From the NCBI GenBank assembly GCA_029066805.1, contig JAIEFT010000040.1, positions 1-64,000 of the forward strand: a stretch of 64,000 nucleotides of DNA, read 5' to 3'. Below the pieces are notes generated by a model. It did no database searches and was not told the DNA's origin. It worked only from the letters and a program-made list of their open reading frames with translations. A program made the translations under genes and the position numbers. Origin of the DNA: Clostridiales bacterium (lineage in GTDB: Bacteria; Bacillota; Clostridia; Christensenellales; Pumilibacteraceae). Shown in pieces: positions 62,801 to 64,000 of this stretch (position 1 is the first letter of the stretch; each line of letters starts with the position of its first letter).

Positions 62801-62903
62801 GCGATGTTGCCTCAGGAGCTTTACTCGCGCAAGCTGAAAGCCCGAATGCAAGCATCAAGCAACTTGCAATCGCCAATAGAACAACAAGAATCTTCTTTTT
62901 CAT
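56865..62903 (-). CDS. Giant BspA-like leucine-rich-repeat surface lipoprotein
   Basis: 2012 residues from the ATG at 62903 (GGAGG five bases upstream). Lipobox LSAC (Cys25). Residues about 35-250 hold Cys/His-rich knuckles (CTKC, CTVC, CTRC). Then an InlB-type repeat (GYVFNGWYLSDG), about three fibronectin-III-like modules, several divergent InlB repeats (GYTWLGWYNGE), and from about residue 1060 some 35 LRR_5 units of 23 residues (SVTSIGSYAFYGCAGLTNVTIPN type) to the C-terminus. Architecture fits a cell-surface adhesin. Neighbouring repeats are almost identical at DNA level, indicating recent 69-bp duplications. Expression starts from RNA family B copy 2, which ends in a terminator before the gene. 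Confidence 0.92.
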   Translation of the reverse strand: MKKKILVVLLAIASCLMLAFGLSACASKAPEATSHTHNYQWIDNGNGTHDGHCSVEGCDKPDVINETHIWGANNNCTKCSAVKSTDGHAHIWSTKWSNNATKHWHVCTVCNEKKDEANHIPGAAATTISPQVCTVCNYVLAEPIGHTHSTTPVSAKSASCTEAGNNAYYTCGCGKWFSDSEAKHEITDKNSIIINALNHDWRTEWSIDIEATTEHSGSKSHHCTRCSEKTDITEIPRIVVTEYDVTFIHNYPGSTNIIKTTQNGLITYIPSRSGYVFNGWYLSDGQTADGSYILSEKFDTSQRITQSGLFLYAEWVQKRTDDSQLYSPIVSISQNGIFSWDIITGAQGYKIEVYSDTTKQSEENLMTTSWSFPNDIAAGYYTVKIRANGDGETTLNSMWTEKNYSHHMLTPVNPYFNTSTSILSWDAVKNATAYDVRINGTLKATIENTSYDISDIEAGDYTVSVTPTRDGWSSSSALNLEVSKKRLKTPTIAITENISDCTYTVSWLAVAHANTYRIKHHNTYITVTDTSYVINNDSPIYDNNGIGQFTVCAYDSNADFFISNECENNIVKKMYSLTLACNNNSAGAVSTTKQSYKVGESVTISASTSRGYTWLGWYNGEQKLTSDLNYTFIMPSNSITYTAKWNMYTLTVNSEEGGTVTRDYGVSSYTVNFDLNGGIGTIASQTITKDISLKYPATPSRSGYLFGGWYDNAGCVGIPYDFSQGVESNITLYAKWLTYSGSVLPLDGTSITGYADYEYNGYGIYEYYAFVPLIDETITISGIGQYSVSGYLFDSFKNRLASGPSMYYGGSFSHYEFDIKYNVTAGNLYYVGLTQTSSTAIRWTTLNLSCKKPLDGGNLYLPASGGITAGRNVTLIATTKPGYTWVGWYDGEYELTKNMNYMFAMPNKDATYTARWCKVVIESSDDTAGTVTSLQDTYIVGQSTTIKATSNLGSNFVGWYNGSQKVSENIEFTFLMPHENITYTAKFQVDTQLSAFTYIATQTTLTITGVKNQLVTQLNVPSYVTKINEGAFNGCRSLTTITLPFVGGSYKTSRDTYQYPFGYIFGTNQFVNAKSTCQYYYGSSTSYTTYSYYYIPTSLKHVTITGGNILYGAFYYCDGLTSITIPSNLTSIGQDAFHHCRSLSSIDIPDSVTSIGDYAFDDCPIETASIPAIAARYIRNSALKTVTITSGTNIGYGAFEYCTNLNNITISDSITSIENSAFYGCRALTSITIPSSVTNIGESAFSGCNDITRIIYTGNIANWCAIDGLNSLMRCGITNKDLVINGKSVINNLIIPNSVTSIGSYAFYGCAGLTNVTIPNSVTSIGSYAFYGCTEITSIMISNKLNSIESYTFYGCANLTNITIPDGVTSIGSYAFYGCARLTSITIPNSVTSIGICAVGSCNSLESITLPFVGANVDGTENTIFGYIFSTSVYWANREVIPSSLQRVILSGNMTSIGSYAFYECTGLISITIPDSVTSIGDYAFNGCAIEEATIPIMAARYITNSNLKKVVITSGTSIGNYTFSNCQALTSITIPDSVTSISALAFEKCSGLTSITVSSGNSKYKSQGNCLVDKQSKTLVFGCKTSIIPTDGSVTSIGESAFSGCTGLTSIAIPNSIVNIKQSAFWGCSELTNITIPNSVTSIAPFTFYDCSKLKNITIGSGVTSIEKWAFYNCVELTSIIIPNNVKSIGHNAFYNCAKLTSVKIGTGATSIDNAFRKCIGLSEIIVQSGNSKYHSDKNCLIETKTKTLIAGCKTSIIPTDGSVTDINSWAFSGCTGLTSIVIPDSVTYISAWAFDDCTGLKNIIIGNGLKNIRENQFSGCTGLSNITIGSGVTSIDRLAFRDCGEISEITISNENSKYHSDGNCIIETEARKMIKGCKTSIIPNDGSVTSIAEYAFFNCTGLTSLIIPSSVTSIAEYAFSGCSGLTSIVLQNGITSIESGTFDDCNGLTNITIPSSVTSIKSHAFWSSSITSITFKGTKAQWNAISKELDWDAGLYHYTVHCDDGDVIEN

Positions 62904-62919
62904 AAAATCCTCCGCAAAC

Positions 62920-63157
62920 AAAAAAGTGCGCCAGCCGAGGCTAACGCACGAAAAACGCAAACTCCGACTGTCGCCAAACATTCACTATGCAGTACAGGAC
63001 ACATTCCAATACACACATATGGAATTTGCATTTTTACCAAATTCTATTTGTGATATATTGAAATGCTATGAAAAAACAAAAAGCCCCGTACTCCTAATTA
63101 GGGGATATAGTGAATGTTTGGCATAATCAATATAACACATTTGCGAAAAGAAATCAA
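62920..63157 (-). ncRNA. Structured RNA family B, copy 2, with promoter and terminator
   Basis: Promoter TTGATT (63152-63157), 17 bases, TATATT (63129-63134), reading leftward. The RNA starts six bases later with GCCAAACATTCACTAT (63122-63107), pairing over 16 bp with 62975-62990. AGTACGGG/CCTGTACT, hairpin GAATTTG-GTAAAAATG-CAAATTC and the invariant GACAGTCGGAGTTTGCG stretch match copy 1. Terminator TGCGTTAGC-ctcg-GCTGGCGCA with a T-run (62948-62920). The distal half of the closing stem differs from copy 1 on both strands, preserving pairing. Confidence 0.78.
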
Positions 63158-63196
63158 TAATATCTAACAAACATTTTCTCTTATCTTTTCAGGCTT

Positions 63197-63229
63197 AGGT
63201 GTCCACATTCATGGACACCTTTATTTTTT
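63197..63229 (+). terminator. Plus-strand intrinsic terminator without an evident gene
   Basis: AGGTGTCCA-cattca-TGGACACCT is followed by TTATTTTTT. No plus-strand gene precedes it for over 6 kb, so it may insulate the sigma-like gene or end an unseen transcript. Confidence 0.65.
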
Positions 63230-63242
63230 CCATAAAATAATC

Positions 63243-63389
63243 TTGACAAACCTAATCGAATAGACTATACCGCGCTTATTCTGACATCTAACACAACCCT
63301 TGTCAAAATCGGGTTTCCCGATTGTTTCCCGTCGAAGGTGTGGCACGAAGTACCACCTTCCTTATCCTGCTTAGGCATCGAAAGATGCC
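63243..63389 (+). ncRNA. Possible small RNA or long leader with three hairpins
   Basis: A TTGACA-17-TATACC promoter (63243-63271) precedes AATCGGG/CCCGATT (63307-63323), GAAGGTG/CACCTTC (63334-63360) and GGCATC-GAAA-GATGCC (63374-63389). The last hairpin has only a weak T-stretch after it. A second promoter drives the downstream gene separately. Confidence 0.5.
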
Positions 63390-63411
63390 ACAATTTTGGG
63401 ACGCTAACAAA

Positions 63412-63440
63412 TTGAAATCCAAACGGTTCTATGGTATACT
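63412..63440 (+). promoter_or_regulatory. Promoter of the leaderless sigma-like gene
   Basis: TTGAAA, 17-base spacer, extended -10 TGGTATACT; the -10 ends six bases before the ATG at 63447 and no ribosome site is present. Confidence 0.75.
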
Positions 63441-63446
63441 ATCTCT

Positions 63447-64000
63447 ATGGATAAATTAGTATATCATTTAAATAAAAAGAAACAGCCGGCAAAAACCGAA
63501 GGGAAATACTTGTATTACTATCCTTGCAAAAAGGGCGCACCCGACATACATATCGGGGACAAAGGCTATGTCGTTATAGAAGTAACCGAAACCGAATGGG
63601 AAGCATTATTTGAGCTGGATAGATTCGAGTATAACAACACACATAAATTTCAGCGCCACACCGTTATCGTAGTAGACCGTGACGAAAACTTTCTTACACC
63701 AAAGGAAGAAGAAAAGCGTATAGACAAAGGTATTCATTTCACTCATACTCTAAACGACCAAGTAGATAAAGAACGACTCATTAGCAAACTCACAAAAAAG
63801 GAGCAAGAGATTTATCTGTCATGCATCGAAGATGAAATACCGCAAGCGCAAGTAGCGGGAGAACTTGGCGTTACGCAAGGCTACATATCCGCCGTGCTCA
63901 AAAAGATAGAGACAAAGCTGTTTACATACGAGATGAAATGTAGAACACCCAACGACGTCGTATGGAAATGCTGGAATATGTTTGTGCGCAAGGGAGAAAT
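63447..64000 (+). CDS. Sigma-region-4-like HTH protein, partial
   Basis: 184 codons are open from the ATG at 63447 to the window edge, so the C-terminus is missing. Residues about 110-155 form a sigma-70 region 4-like helix-turn-helix (LTKKEQEIYLSCIEDEI, QVAGELGVTQGYISAVLKKIE). The N-terminal 105 residues are basic and beta-rich and do not look like sigma region 2. Such proteins are common in integrative elements and prophages as small regulators. Its leaderless promoter and plus orientation mark a new transcription unit, perhaps the edge of a mobile element to the right. Confidence 0.75.
   Translation, partial: MDKLVYHLNKKKQPAKTEGKYLYYYPCKKGAPDIHIGDKGYVVIEVTETEWEALFELDRFEYNNTHKFQRHTVIVVDRDENFLTPKEEEKRIDKGIHFTHTLNDQVDKERLISKLTKKEQEIYLSCIEDEIPQAQVAGELGVTQGYISAVLKKIETKLFTYEMKCRTPNDVVWKCWNMFVRKGE

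Noticed and set aside
52065-62903. Diversity-generating retroelement acting on the LRR gene
   Set aside because: No reverse transcriptase and no template/variable repeat pair with adenine-specific differences seen.

Overview
The window reads as chromosome of a low-to-mid GC member of the Bacillota (class Clostridia), probably an uncultured gut lineage. Supporting genes are veg, yybS-rplI, recR-ybaB, plsX with a Fab/Acc operon, the two-subunit PLP synthase pdxS/pdxT, ATP-type pckA, DUF1540 and DUF4405 proteins, and large BspA-like leucine-rich-repeat lipoproteins. A lipoprotein with an M60 (mucin-type) peptidase motif suggests life next to host mucus. Genus cannot be assigned from the sequence alone.

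Left part (1-26 kb) is mostly housekeeping on the minus strand. It holds an acidic zinc-ribbon protein cut by the window edge, veg (+), malQ, pckA, rsmA, a plus-strand membrane protein, two copies of a 230-bp tandem repeat beside tRNA-Thr(CGT), recR-ybaB, a parvulin-type lipoprotein, a pepF-mazG-dus-cyclophilin operon, a GH13 glucosidase with a Wzz-like protein, an SDR oxidoreductase (+), recF with a membrane MBL-fold protein, a patatin, pdxT, pdxS, rplI, yybS and a DUF1540 protein (+). Several dispersed palindromic repeats lie directly against stop codons, and two larger multi-stem intergenic elements are present.

Middle part (25.7-41 kb): an acyl-chain operon runs leftward as ACP, a fused double ketosynthase, fabG, fabZ, fabD, accD, accA, an FMN reductase, plsX and an HNH protein. 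The second ketosynthase half has lost its catalytic residues and looks like a chain-length-factor subunit fused to the active one. A two-component system and the 1385-residue M60 lipoprotein follow.

Right part (41-64 kb) is accessory. It has two tandem copies of a structured RNA with a covarying stem and terminator/antiterminator ahead of an unknown gene, a FAD oxidoreductase whose start appears to be AUA, and a decaying flavodoxin/flavin redox cluster containing an in-frame amber stop and a frameshift. Next come LysR, aldo/keto reductase and GNAT genes, an AT-rich unknown gene plus TIR-methyltransferase fusion, SWIM, radical SAM and methyltransferase-like genes, and a 2012-residue LRR surface lipoprotein. 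A sigma-like HTH gene runs off the right edge. The TIR unit and the giant LRR gene are each preceded by a copy of a second structured RNA family. Both RNA families have the same layout: a TTGATT-17-TAnnnT promoter, an RNA that begins with its closing stem, an intrinsic terminator, then an accessory gene.

At least four genes (5367, 24924, 55727, 63447) have a -10 box exactly six bases before the ATG and no Shine-Dalgarno, so they are probably read from leaderless mRNAs. Most other genes have clear AGGAG-type sites.
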